DNA from: Skeletonema tropicum
Taxonomy: Eukaryota > Bacillariophyta > Thalassiosirophyceae > Thalassiosirales > Thalassiosiraceae
Assembly (NCBI GenBank): GCA_037178625.1
Contig: CM074128.1
Coordinates: forward strand, 4,216,001 to 4,280,000
Reading direction: 5' to 3'
DNA: 64,000 nt
Both the position numbers and the translations under genes were made by a program. This document shows, in pieces, positions 11,542-22,265 of the stretch. Within the stretch, counting starts at the first letter, position 1; each line of letters starts with the position of its first letter. Under the pieces are notes generated by a model. That model was not told the origin of the DNA and did no database searches. It saw only the letters and a list, made by a program, of their open reading frames with translations.

Positions 11542-13530
11542 CTACTGCCCTTCCCTATCGACTTCCTCTGTCACTTCGCGAATGATTTGCTCGGATATTT
11601 CTTCTCCCTCCTCGGTCCATTTCTTTCGATTTTCATTGGCAAAATATTCAAATACAGTACCGGCAGATCCGAATACACCACACTTGCTCATCTTTTGTGA
11701 TAGTGGTATTATATAATGGGAGAAGAAGCCAATTTGGTTCTCGTACCAATTTTCAGATGGATCAAAGGATAATCGCCCCTGCTTACACCCAATGTAAAAT
11801 TCTTTGAATAGCCTTCGATTCCACTTGACAAATACGCTGAAACTTTGCATAGTATGAGCAACGTCTGCCACATTCATCATCGTCTCCAGCACGGCATGCT
11901 GCTGCAACTGATCTGAATCTCGATAAGCCTCTATCAGCATTCCAGAAAAGTCCATACTCGTTCGAATCCCAAGCCGGCGCGATCGTCGCTCATTGGCAAA
12001 TTCCAATGCTGTAGCCTCAGAAGTAAACATGGTAAATCGTCTCAACTTGGCAGCCTGCTTTAATTCTGCCGACTTGATTTCCAAAATTGGTGGCTTGTCC
12101 TTTTGATTCTCTTCGGGTGGTGGAAAGGCAGCATTCCACCGACTCTTGACAATTTGCAATCGTTCCTGATCAGATATATCAGTCACCATGACCATACCAA
12201 TCACCTTTTTGCGGAAGAGTTTGCGTTCTTCAGGAGTCGGCCCGATGCATCGCTTCAATAATTGGAAATCTTCCTTTTGTAGCAATGAAAATGCCAATTG
12301 AAGTGAATTCTGTTCAGTCACGCTAACATCATTGTGTAAGATGGCCAACTCATCCTCTTCTTCGATCAGTACCGAATTTGGAACGCCAGTATGTCCTGTG
12401 GCAAAATAGAGATGATGCAAGTCGAACAGTTAGTGACAATGATAACAGTAAATATCATTAAAGATAAGGTGGGACAAAGGGAGACAACACCGCACATCTA
12501 ATCTATACTCACCAACATCATGAATCAACGCAGAAAAAACCATGGCAAACCGTACAGCAGGATCCTCACTAATCCGAAACGACAAATGTTCCGCACGTCT
12601 ACGATGCCCCTCACTATCCGCCGAACTAGTACTATCCACAGAACTCCGACGAGCCTGCACATATGCCGAGGCAGCAATATCATGAGCCGACAATCGTCTC
12701 TTCGCACTCACATTCAAATCATCCGCGGAGGTTACCATCGATAGTAACTTATTCATCGACAAGAACACATGAGTGGCATGCTCAAAGGAATGAAATCCTA
12801 CATCGTTATGCAACCGCCCTATACAGGCGACATACTCCCGCAACGAATCCATAATTTCATCTTTCAAGACATATTTCCCCGATTCCATATCCAACTTTAG
12901 AAAATCAATCATTGATCCTCCATTGTATTTCTCCCCATTTTGCTTCATTTTTCGAGCCTTATTGTGACGATAAATAAGTAGTTCGGTAAGACGTGCCGCT
13001 AGAACTGCCGTGAGTTGATCTACCATTAAATCAAAATCATTGGTAGCACAGATGGGGAACTCCCCATTTCCAATTTCATGCCATCGTTGATTGGTTAACC
13101 GCTTGTAGAGTGGGGTATTTTCGTCATCTTGAGTATGTTGTGAGTCGCTTAAATTTCTGCAAGAGGAGGATTGGGAGGTAATTAATACACTGTCCGCTAG
13201 CTCAATGTGTGGGGATGAGGCCCCACGATGAATAAAACGAGGGGGGGCGTTGTTGTTGTTGTTGTTGTTATTATAAGCCCTGTTATAAGTAACTTCTTCC
13301 GCCTTTTTGACAGCGGCGATCATTTCCCGAGTCGCTTCTTCGTCACCTTGGTGCTTCGCTCCGTGTCTTCGACTGTAGGGAGGGCTACTGGTAGTGTTGG
13401 TGATGTTAGGATTGCTGCCATTAACTGCGGGTCTGCGTTTGGGCACATACATGCGACGCGACTTTCTATCCCGGGCATTACCCCTGTCTTTGATGACGAA
13501 GGATACTGTAGGTTCGTCAGAGTCACTCAT
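11542..13530 (-). CDS. Class I cyclic-nucleotide phosphodiesterase, 2 exons
   Basis: Exons 13530-12513 and 12395-11542 (117-bp intron, GTGAGT donor) encode about 623 residues. The first 140 residues are disordered, with an Asn run. The HD-type catalytic domain shows HNDVGFHSFEHATHV near residue 245, the metal-binding ALIHD near 335, and NVADVAHTMQSF near 509 supplying the later Asp. It hydrolyses cAMP and/or cGMP to 5'-nucleotides. The splice junction makes the second signature read HDVGHTGVPN, with Gly where nearly all class I enzymes have Asp; the metal ligands H and D are kept. No membrane helix is visible, although many protist enzymes of this type are fused to a cyclase or carry membrane helices. 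It probably ends nucleotide second-messenger signals in the cytosol. Confidence 0.85.
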
Positions 13531-14200
13531 CTCTTAATTAAATTGGGGATGAGATGAGTACAATGCACAACTTGTTGTGCTCCTTTGCCTTTGATAGTAA
13601 TATCTTTTGCCCCGTGGTAAGATGGAAGATATGGCAGTTGATTCTCTAAAATTTGCCAACTCTCGATCTTGTGTGCATAAAAATTCGCCGCGTGTTCCAA
13701 AAATTGCAAATGAGATCAGCCCACGAATACTTTGATGGGGATAGATGCCTAAAATTATAATCTATTGCACCTGATCGGCTCATACATTAAGTATTATTAT
13801 CACGTCTACTCGACAGAATGTACTCCTTTTGTTCGGAGAGCCTTTTACTGTGAGGTGAAGACTGCGACATGGTGTATAGTGCTCGCTCACGTACTTCAGT
13901 AACGTAACGGCAAGCTTTTGCTGCCGAGAAGTGCCGAGAGGTAATGACTTCAACCTATTCAAGAGTCATTTCACACGGGAAATAATGACTTTTATTTTAG
14001 TGATTCTCAGTCTTGAACTTCCACAGCAGCCCCCTCTCTCATCTCTCATCCACTTGCTCGCAATTTATCTTTCTCCTTTACTTTCTCAAGGGAATAACTA
14101 CTTTCTTGTAACGATCCTTGTCATCTCGCTCTTTTCTCTCTTCCGTCCGTCATCAAGATTCATCACTCAAACTTCAAAAATCAAAAATCAGAGGTTGAAA
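13531..14200. other. Divergent intergenic region, phosphodiesterase / chorismate mutase
   Basis: This 670-bp stretch separates the start codons of two divergent genes. It is pyrimidine-rich close to the chorismate mutase start (14030-14150), as expected for a 5' UTR. An open frame from 13931 runs into the chorismate mutase, but its upstream part is low-complexity and not credible protein. No repeat or RNA gene was recognised. Confidence 0.4.
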
Positions 14201-15525
14201 ATGATGATGATGGTCGCCCTACGCCTCTTCCAGGCCACCGTGCTCCTCTCCGCAACACAATATGCGGTATCATACACACCCTCATCATCAATGTCCAACA
14301 ACTCACCACGATGGTCAACGTCATCATCATCTCTCTTCTCCACAACAGCACATCAAGATGTCGATGGCACCGCTCTAGCAGCTAGCACCACCGCCGAGGA
14401 CGATACGAATAATGATAACATTACCACACGAGATCTCCTCTCGCTAGATTACATCCGATCCACACTGATTCGTCAAGAAGAAACGATTATTTTTGCATTG
14501 ATTGAACGTGCGCAGTTTCGACAGAATCGAAAAGTGTATGAAAAGGGAGGTGTGCCTGGATTGGAGGGCGACACGAGCTTTTTGGAATTTATGTTGAGTG
14601 GAACGGTGAGTAATAGAAATCTTTTTGAATAACATTTGATTGATGTGATAAACTCTCTTTCTGTTGAAAAGGACTGCATCCAATGCATATTAAGAGTGTC
14701 TATTCAACTCAACATACTTTCTCTCTTGACGATACAAAGGAAAAACTCCACAGTGCCGTCCGCCGCTACGAATCACCGGAGGAACACGCCTTCTTCCCCC
14801 ATCTACTACCCGAACGCAACGATTCCATGGATCACCTCGACTACCCCGACCTACTATCCAACGATCCAGCCATCAACGCACTCAATTGGAACCCAATACT
14901 CTACGAAAAATACATCAATGTCATCGTCCCGGCCATTTCGGCCAACGGAGATGATGAACAATACGGTTCCACGTGTGTCACTGACACAGCTGCATTACAA
15001 GCATTAAGTAAACGAATCCATTACGGAAAATTTGTAGCCGAGAGTAAATATTTGAGTAATCCAGAGGGATTCCAAAAATTAGTCGATGCAGGTGACGCAG
15101 ACGGAGTTATGGAATTATTAACAAATGCCAAGGTTGAAGAACAGGTATTGACACGAGCACGGCTCAAGGCTACGACCTATGGGAGGGAGCCAATGCTATC
15201 CAGCTTCCCCATGACACGTGATGGATCAACGAATGGAGATTCGACATCGATTATTGCGGCGGCGGCGGCAATGGCAGTTGTAGCAGCGGTGGAGGCAATG
15301 CAAGATTCGACATCACAACAACAGCAGAATGGTCTGGACAAAATAAAAGGAAAGGTTGATCCAGCAATCATTGAAGCTATTTATCGTGAATTGATTATCC
15401 CAATGACGAAGGATATTGAGGTGGCGTATTTGTTCTTGAGGTGTGGGAGGGAGCCGCCGATGGAGTATGCTGCGGATAGGATGAGTATTGATGTTGCAAA
15501 GCTTAGTCCGAGAAAAGCAATATAA
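14201..15525 (+). CDS. Chorismate mutase, plastid-targeted, 2 exons
   Basis: Exons 14201-14605 and 14740-15525 (134-bp intron, phase 0) encode about 397 residues. The enzyme converts chorismate to prephenate, the first step towards Phe and Tyr. It is the all-helical eukaryotic (AroQ, yeast Aro7/plant CM) type: [18 protein letters not shown] near residue 82 opens helix 1, and the splice joins SGT to [41 protein letters not shown] carries the Arg/Lys active-site segment, and [13 protein letters not shown] ends the protein. A low-complexity Ala/Gln insertion lies near residues 325-350. I chose the ATG at 14201 because it opens a hydrophobic leader followed by a Ser/Thr-rich stretch, typical of bipartite plastid targeting. 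An alternative acceptor at 14671 would put the protein out of frame. Confidence 0.9.
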
Positions 15526-15635
15526 CTAACTTGTTGTTATTGAAAAAAATAGAATGTGGTTGCTATAATGTTTTGCATTTTGCATTGATGACAATAGTCG
15601 TGTGTGCCGGTATCACACTCATACGTACAGTATTA

Positions 15636-16856
15636 TCATGGATCCAATTGCCGCAAAGGTGGCGAATTTGGGAAAAAACGTTTTGGAGACGGAGGTGGTG
15701 AATCTCGTACCGAGATTTGTCGATGCAATAAACCACTTGGTTGCATATCCATCTCTTGAGTTGGCGTTATTGGACGCTCAATTGATGCTTGTCGATCTAA
15801 TATGCCAGAAGGTTGTCGAAGCATTGGTGACAGAGTTTCTTCACTTAAAGGTATTGCTTCGTTCAATATTGGGTATTCTTCGATAGCCGCAACGGTAGCT
15901 TCTGTTGAAGCCGACTCCTGTAATTTCAAGTCTCCAATTTCAGCATCCAAATCTTTTACCTCGTCGTCATTCTTTACAGTGATGGTAGATGTGTTCTCTA
16001 ATCGGATGAAAGCTCTCAAGTGGACCATCCAGCGAAATAAGAAAATGATGCCGACAGTAGATGCAATGATTCTCCATTTACCATTTGTTTCTGCGTTGCG
16101 GAGCGTTGCTATTTCAGATGCTCCCCCTAAAGAACGCAAGATAATGTCCCATTAGTACACAATAAGAGAACAGATATATACAATGAGAGATTGAGACGAG
16201 CACTTACACACTGCACCAGCAGCTCCCAGCACTTCGAGAATAAATGTCACTATGAAGGCTTCATAGAACCGAAGCGCTGTCGACAAAAACGTCGTAGGAT
16301 CAACCCACCGTTCCGATAAACATAGACAGTACGCTGAGATCTGAAACATCCAACGAATCAGAAAGATGAACCCAACAACGATCGAAGCTATTCTCCACTC
16401 TGATGCAGTTGCTGCATCTCTAAACGTGAGCACTTCGGAGCTACCCCAAACAGCTCCGCCGCCGCCGAGAACTTGTAAGATGAACTTTGATGCGTGTATT
16501 TGAGCAAATTCCAATCGATGTGTTCGTCTGTGATGTTCTTTTGGTAGCATGAATTCTCCACCGGTTTGATACCGATGCTTTGAATGCCAATAAAATCGTA
16601 CTAAGAAGATACATCCAATAATGATTGCATAGATCCGACTATTTCGATTGCCTTCCTCTGTCGTCCGCAGTAAATAGATGTCGCAGTTACCCCAAACTGC
16701 TCCGGCAGCTCCTAATACTTCCAATAGGAATTTAGCCGCGACAATTTGAACAAAAGCGAATGATGAAAGTGAAAAGGAGGTGTTGTGTGGTCGCTTCCAG
16801 TCGCAACATCCTTGAAAACAGCGTCGACGAGTCTCATGTAGGAGCTTCCGTATCAT
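15636..16856 (-). CDS. Membrane protein with three internal repeats, 2 exons
   Basis: Exons 16856-16208 and 16126-15636 (81-bp intron, phase 1, creating a Trp codon at the junction) encode about 379 residues. Three repeats of 80-90 residues are visible near residues 44-100, 128-185 and 200-255. Each has a hydrophobic helix with the pattern F(L/I)(E/Q)VLG(A/G)(A/G)GAVWG, a polar loop containing Arg/Asn/Glu, and a second hydrophobic helix ending (I/V)G(C/F/I)IFL(V/I/F)R(F/W). The junction Trp restores the AVWG motif of repeat 3, which confirms the splice. The predicted fold is therefore six transmembrane segments built by triplication, with a cytosolic acidic then Pro/Ser-rich tail of about 130 residues. 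I do not recognise the family. A transporter or channel-like role is only a guess from topology. Confidence 0.75.
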
Positions 16857-17566
16857 AATTTCTGCTTGCTTGCGTCGTCGTTGTCAAAACAAAACTATGA
16901 ATAGTGCAACAAAATGATCATTGCATCGCCCATACTTTTAGAACGTAACGAACGATCTCGATCGATGCAGATGAAGATGAAATTCCAGGTTACAGTTCCC
17001 GGTTCCAAAATTTTGTAAATTGTACCCCCCTTCAAACTCGATTTATATCGCCGAGTTATCCCCCCTCCTACTCTAAATTTCTTACATCAGGAGTATCTCT
17101 AGATGGGACATTCGACTTTCACCCCTTTATCCTATCCTCTCAGGTCTTATTCAGAGGAGTAAATTCGCGCGACTCAAAAGGCAAAACAGGCAAAAGGACC
17201 ATGCTTCGACGAGCTTCGACGGTTCCAGTGCTTCGACCTTTTTTGAGGACTTTTGTCTAGCGAGTCGACCTCATTTTGCAAAACAAGAAGAGAGAGAAGA
17301 GAGAGTTTTGCAAAATTGACCTTAAAAAGGTCAGTCTCTAATAACGCTCTACCCGGAAGGGTCTCTCTCTTGCACACGGCCGGCCTCCGGCCGTGCGGCA
17401 GCAGGAGACACTGTGAACGAAGAATTGTTAACACACTTAACACACATATTTAACACGACATATGATACTACAAACTTTCTCAATTGTTATTACTACTTCA
17501 AAAAGCTATTAACAATGCGGTAGCCTTCCGTGGTTTTTTGTTGGTTCGGGTCATTCTACAGTTCTC
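16857..17566. other. Intergenic region with purine-rich tracts and a GC hairpin
   Basis: No convincing coding sequence is seen. The region contains a GAGAGAAGAGAG purine tract near 17285-17310 flanked by TTTTGCAAAAC motifs, and a strong GC-rich hairpin listed separately. It marks the start of the accessory segment that runs to 22.1 kb. Confidence 0.4.
17375..17395. repeat. Perfect GC-rich hairpin
   Basis: CACGGCCGG and CCGGCCGTG form a 9-bp perfect stem around a 3-nt CCT loop. It lies in non-coding DNA upstream of the accessory block. It could be a terminator-like RNA hairpin or part of a decayed mobile-element end. Confidence 0.6.
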
Positions 17567-18620
17567 TCAAAGCATCCAGCTCAATACATTTTCTTTCGTG
17601 CTAAAGGCTTTCCAGATTCTTGCTTTGTATTCCTTTATGCGCGTGTCCATTCCCAAGATAACAGCTGACTTATGCCTTTGCAGCTTCTCATTGAGTTCAA
17701 TTGTCAATGTCAAGCCTTCAAATTCAAGTAATTTCGCATGCGCTGAAGTTTCCAATCGAGAAGCTACGTGCCTCCTTTCGTCAGCATCTGTTCCGACAAG
17801 ATCTTTAAGGTCTGCTTCATCCCCTGCAAATTGAACAAGCTCCAAGCACCTAAAGAGTGAAGTCTTGTGTTTGTGCAACCGTTGAGGGTACCGAGATTTT
17901 ATCAATTCAGTGCAATTCAGCATGTTTGCCTCGCTCATCTCCAACAACACATTTTTTAAGCGCTCACATGCATTGCCAGTACCTTCTGCAACTTGTTTGG
18001 ATTCATTTGAGTACGCCAACAGCACACGAGCAGGTGCAGCTGGAGCAGGAGCAGCTACTCTAGGGACAGCCGCTGCAGAGACAGAAGGCGCAGGTGGGCC
18101 AGCAGCTTTGTCCTTTTCAATCAAAGATGATTCAGAAGCATCATCGAAGGTGAGGAAAATTCGAGTTAAATCTTTCACAGAGTCGTCTTGCAGCTTTCTC
18201 TTTGATGAGCACGAGTAGTAGGTGAGTCTGAAAGGGGCGAATATAACTGATTCATGAGACGCTTCGCCCTGTTCCGCTCCTTCTCCAATTCTGCTTTCGA
18301 TGACTCAATCTCATGTTTGTGACACTCGATAAGCGCTTTCTTCCACTCCTGCTCTCCCTATTCTTCTCTTTCAATTCCGAACGTCGTCTCCAATCTGCAA
18401 TACCATCATGAACATGGCCCCGTGATCTTGCGTTGATGGGCCCATTGCTTCCAGCTTATTCTCGTCAAATCTCTTCTTGTAATCATCACCAGCGAACTTG
18501 GACCACTCAAGTAGGACACTTCTACATCGGCCAAACCTATCCTGTCAGCAGCTTCAAAGAGGGTACTTACAACAAGACAATGGCCACCACACAACCTTAA
18601 CATTTCTGGAAGATGACAGA
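17567..18620 (-). pseudogene. Broken or multi-exon coiled-coil gene of unknown function
   Basis: The largest open piece (18178-17567) encodes about 200 residues with an Ala/Pro-rich segment and a helical, Leu/Glu/Lys-rich C-terminal half. Further upstream on the same strand are protein-like fragments in shifting frames: a Lys/Glu-rich coiled coil (KALIECHKHEIESSKAELEK, about 18350-18270), a segment with FAGDDYKKRFDENKLEAMG (about 18510-18440), and a hydrophobic piece with CHLPEMLRLCGGHCLVV (about 18610-18560). A plausible intron acceptor (CTTTCAG) lies at 18234-18228. I could not assemble one continuous frame. It may be a decayed gene, an undercalled multi-exon gene, or part of a mobile element, since it abuts the hAT transposon. 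Confidence 0.4.
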
Positions 18621-19003
18621 CCATGGCCACAAAGCAAGTTTCGACAATAATACGCAGTTCCCCTCACGCTGGAACAAAGGCACATCAACTGCGAAGAGTT
18701 CATCCATCAATTTATCCACTTGCTCACGATTTCCCTTTCTTACCGCATCAATATCCAATATCAGGCATACTTATCATGGGCGAGAGTGCCCTCCGCTCGG
18801 CCCAATTTTCGTACGGCAGCGGCAGCATTATTCGATGATGCCATTATTATTAAAATAGTAGTAATGGTGATATGTACTTAGGAGGGTGGATATTTCGAGG
18901 TTTGCATGTGATTGCGTGTGAAGAGGGGGAGTGGTATGGTGTCTTGTGTCTTGATCTTGAAGTGATCGTGATCTTGTGCTTCGTGCCGGATTTTTTGCCT
19001 GTC

Positions 19004-19022
19004 AGAGGCGCTTCGCGCCTCT
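19004..19022. repeat. Short perfect hairpin
   Basis: AGAGGCGC and GCGCCTCT pair around a TTC loop. A GTTTTGCAAAAC palindrome follows at about 19037. Both lie just outside the left end of the hAT element and have no assigned function. Confidence 0.5.
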
Positions 19023-19101
19023 TCTTCCTCCTTCTCGTTTTGCAAAACTCGCTTACGCTCGCAAAACTGGGATTTTTTTCAAGAGGAATAGATGACAATG
19101 G

Positions 19102-19121
19102 TAGAGGTTGGTCTCGTCTCG
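19102..19121 (+). repeat. Left terminal inverted repeat of the hAT element
   Basis: A perfect 20-bp match to the reverse complement of 22087-22106, followed by CTCGTCTCG-type subterminal repeats to about 19200. Confidence 0.9.
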
Positions 19122-19260
19122 ACTCGGCCGAGACGAGACGGGATTTTTTGGGTCGAGACAGGTGTCTCGTCTCGGCACCCTCTGTCTCGGAGCATTTCGG
19201 GATTTTTTGTCATCACTTTCAAACAGCCAACCATGACGAAGAACAATTCGTTTCTGCGGC

Positions 19261-19427
19261 TTGTGGTGATGGACAGGCAAGCGGGTGTCCGGACTCTATC
19301 CCCACTTTTCCGTCATCCCCTGGTCTGAGCGAGCTTGCTTGCTGCCGCCCTGCCATTCTCTTTTGGTTGTTCGTGCAACCAATGCATTCATTGCATCGTG
19401 TGGGTTTTTCGCATCGGTTGTCTAGAT
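19261..19427 (+). repeat. Repeat block A, copy 1 (167 bp)
   Basis: Identical by eye to 20374-20540, from TTGTGGTGATGG to TTGTCTAGAT. It is non-coding in all frames as far as I can judge and lies inside the hAT element. Confidence 0.85.
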
Positions 19428-20167
19428 GGGTGCCCATATCACTCCTTTGGTTGGAAAACGCAACAATTGATGGCAGTCGATTCGCGGGATGGTGAGGGAA
19501 CCAGGTTGATGAATGTAGCAGGTTGATGAATGCGGGTGAAGGGTCTCCAAAGTCAGTTGACAGTGCTCTTCGAAAAAAGACACTGTTCCAGGAATCTAGC
19601 CACCCTGGACCTATTGGCAGGGTGGGGCAGAACTTGCGATTCGCGGCGTGGGCTGGAGCTTCTAACGACACAGCCCCTAGGCGGAGTTCTGAACTGACAG
19701 AGGAGAGGGACTTGCGAAGTGGGTGTTGGAGCTTCTAACGACACAACACCTCAGCGGAATTCCAGATGGACAGTCTGATTGGAACTTTCGAGTCGCTGGA
19801 AATGCTGGACCGTCGAATAAGTTCGCACCAAGGCGGAGCTCCAACCCGCTTCATCTGATTAACTTTGTATTTATTTTTATTTATTCGATTTGTAGATGAA
19901 GCGGTAGTGTCCAAGCGGCGACAGAGAACTTCGAGTACATGACAAAATTTTTTTTCCTTTCTCTCTTTTTTATCAATTCCAGGAATTCTTTGTGCTGGGA
20001 CAGCACTTGCCGCTTGGTTTAGGACAAGGAATTCTGTTCGTGAGGTCAGCCCAACAGTGAGCCTGTTAGCGATGAACATATCACGCCGGCCTGATACATG
20101 TCGCCGTGTCATTCATCGCTGGGTGGGGTGTCAAGCTCCCAGTTGCTTTGACCTCTTCAGGTCGGGT

Positions 20168-20374
20168 GGGCTCTCGAAAACATCCAAAAGATGTTCCCGT
20201 CTGCAACTGGGGTGTGGGTTTGCATCGTAGATTTAACCCACACAGTTTCGGCACCACACCCACAGTCTGTCTGTTGTGTTTGATGAAAGGAACCTCCTCA
20301 AGTATCCCTTGAGTGCATGCAGAGAAGGACAGAGCGATGATGAGCAAGAACCGAGGTCCAGTCTATGACTTGAT
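20168..20374 (+). repeat. Repeat block B, copy 1 (207 bp)
   Basis: Matches 20577-20783 with a single visible difference (TTTGCATCG versus TTCGCATCG). The order in the element is A, B, A, B with unique DNA between the first A and first B. Confidence 0.85.
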
Positions 20375-20540
20375 TGTGGTGATGGACAGGCAAGCGGGTG
20401 TCCGGACTCTATCCCCACTTTTCCGTCATCCCCTGGTCTGAGCGAGCTTGCTTGCTGCCGCCCTGCCATTCTCTTTTGGTTGTTCGTGCAACCAATGCAT
20501 TCATTGCATCGTGTGGGTTTTTCGCATCGGTTGTCTAGAT
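20374..20540 (+). repeat. Repeat block A, copy 2 (167 bp)
   Basis: Second copy of block A, directly abutting block B copy 1. The near-perfect identity implies a recent duplication. Confidence 0.85.
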
Positions 20541-20576
20541 AGTTTTAAGCGTCCCACTCCCCACCCTTGACCAAAC

Positions 20577-20783
20577 GGGCTCTCGAAAACATCCAAAAGA
20601 TGTTCCCGTCTGCAACTGGGGTGTGGGTTCGCATCGTAGATTTAACCCACACAGTTTCGGCACCACACCCACAGTCTGTCTGTTGTGTTTGATGAAAGGA
20701 ACCTCCTCAAGTATCCCTTGAGTGCATGCAGAGAAGGACAGAGCGATGATGAGCAAGAACCGAGGTCCAGTCTATGACTTGAT
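20577..20783 (+). repeat. Repeat block B, copy 2 (207 bp)
   Basis: Second copy of block B, 36 bp downstream of block A copy 2. It ends about 150 bp before the transposase remnant. Confidence 0.85.
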
Positions 20784-20936
20784 ACTTCTGATTTCATCAG
20801 CACGATTCCAATCTCACATCATAACAAGACTCCCTTTGACACCGTTGGGTGCGTTCACAAGACTTGTTCATTGGAGTTTGATTATTTTTTTGATCAATTC
20901 AACTCATTATCATCATCTATCATCTATTCTGAAATC

Positions 20937-21937
20937 ATGGTCGATGCTATCACCGATGCCGATGCAGCTTCTACTGCCAGCAGGAACGAATCGTTGGAAT
21001 CGTCGGGTGACGAAGACGATGATGTCAAATGCAAAGAGCGAAAACCATCGGAATCCTCGAGCGACGAAGAAGATTGGGATGACAAATGCATTTGCAAACA
21101 TTGGAAGGGTGATAATCCGATGTGTAGTAACCAGGACACAAGCAGTTGAGAAAGTTTGCAATCCGTATGAATGGAGCACATGAGGATTGGGCGCATGCAT
21201 ATTGCACAGACCATGTTCTTCATTGTAATGCAGTTCTGGCTTTTGAAGGTAAGTAGTAATTGAACATCATTTCCATTATTGAATATGAATTGACTCGACC
21301 TTGTCTAATAAGTTGATGCAACTCATCAAAGATCTTATGGTTGATGTCGAGAAGGAGGCTAATACAAATACAAATGATAATGGTGGTGAAGGTGGAAGTA
21401 TTGCAGTACCGCAAGTATCTTCTAAATCTGAAGACACGAGCTTCGCTTTCTTGGGTGCATTTGACTTCGACGACGATGCAGCAGCAAATGATGACGAATT
21501 GACTGATGACAATATTCGGATCCGATGTGAAGCCCAGCTGCAGCTTACGAACTCCTGGAGCAAATGCCGATGCAAGATGGAGAAAGAAAGTTTAATGATC
21601 CATTGAAGTGTTGGAAACAAATCGCTCACCAATTCCCTGAACTTGCAACACTTGCACGAGAGTACCTGTGAGATATTCCAGCAACGTCCGCTCCCTTGGA
21701 AAGAATCTGGAGCAGGGCAGCTAGAGTAATTACAGCAAAGCGATCTTGCATTGATCCCATTGTTACTTGCCGCATCGATGCATCATGTTTGTTGAAGAAA
21801 ATACAAGCCTCATCCGCAAAAATTGGGATGAACTCATGCCAGATGTCCCTTTGAATGAGTTTCTACTCCCTCCTTCTTTTGAGGACAAGGATGAGAGTGG
21901 GGATCCAATTGATGCTGGCAAGAACAATGAGTACTAA
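20937..21937 (+). pseudogene. hAT transposase remnant with C-terminal dimerisation domain
   Basis: The start of the remnant is an acidic Ser/Asp/Glu-rich region. It continues with EDWAHAYCTDHVLHCNAVLAFE near 21180-21250, which resembles the conserved His/Cys segment of hAT transposases, and a GTAAG donor follows. The C-terminal part (about 21595-21800) reads DPLKCWKQIAHQFPELATLA, then IPATSAPLERIWSRAARVIT and AKRSCIDP, a clear hAT family dimerisation domain. It is broken by an in-frame TGA at 21668-21670 and a frame change near 21785, after which VEENTSLIRKNWDELM continues to the stop. The central DDE-bearing region is largely missing, so the copy is non-autonomous. Confidence 0.8.
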
Positions 21938-22086
21938 GTTGTCTAAAGAGTCCATAGTAGATAGTTATTTGTTGGTTTTGCCCCTTTTAATCATTGCTAA
22001 CCTTCTTCATTGAAAATCTCGAGATATCCCGGGATCTCGTCTCGACGGACCCTGTCTCGGCTCGAATCTCGGGACAGTGCCGAGAC

Positions 22087-22106
22087 CGAGACGAGACCAA
22101 CCTCTA
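22087..22106 (-). repeat. Right terminal inverted repeat of the hAT element
   Basis: Reverse complement of 19102-19121. Subterminal CGAGACGAG-type motifs extend inward to about 22018. Confidence 0.9.
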
Positions 22107-22265
22107 AATGGGCAAGCACGACTTAGCACGGGAACCGGCGGGCATAAGCAAAAAGCACAGCAACAAAATAGCAACCATCTGCAAACTGGAAATTGGCTCG
22201 GCAAGAATCGACAGCACTACAATTGTTATTGAATCAATACTACAAATACTACAACATATTGTAAA

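Larger units (their letters stand above)
19102..22106. mobile_element. hAT-superfamily DNA transposon, decayed, about 3.0 kb
   Basis: The element is bounded by 20-bp perfect terminal inverted repeats reading TAGAGGTTGGTCTCGTCTCG inward from each end. The TAGAG start fits the hAT consensus. Each end is followed by clustered CTCGTCTCG/GTCTCGG subterminal repeats over about 90 bp, the usual transposase-binding arrangement in hAT elements. Inside are duplicated blocks (19.26-20.78 kb) and a transposase remnant (20.94-21.94 kb) with the hAT dimerisation domain. Flanking 8-mers (GACAATGG on the left, AATGGGCA on the right) do not match as a target-site duplication, so the insertion is either old or the flanks have diverged. 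Confidence 0.85.

Noticed and set aside
14606..14739. Splicing chorismate mutase at 14671 instead of 14739
   Set aside because: The 14671 acceptor puts exon 2 out of frame. The 14739 acceptor gives [18 protein letters not shown], matching the known eukaryotic enzyme pattern.
20722..21183. 153-residue frame overlapping the hAT transposase start
   Set aside because: It begins inside repeat block B and runs out of frame with the acidic transposase N-terminus, which has the better protein character and leads into recognised hAT segments.
19094..22114. 8-bp target-site duplication for the hAT element
   Set aside because: The flanks GACAATGG and AATGGGCA share only AATGG out of register, so no duplication can be claimed.
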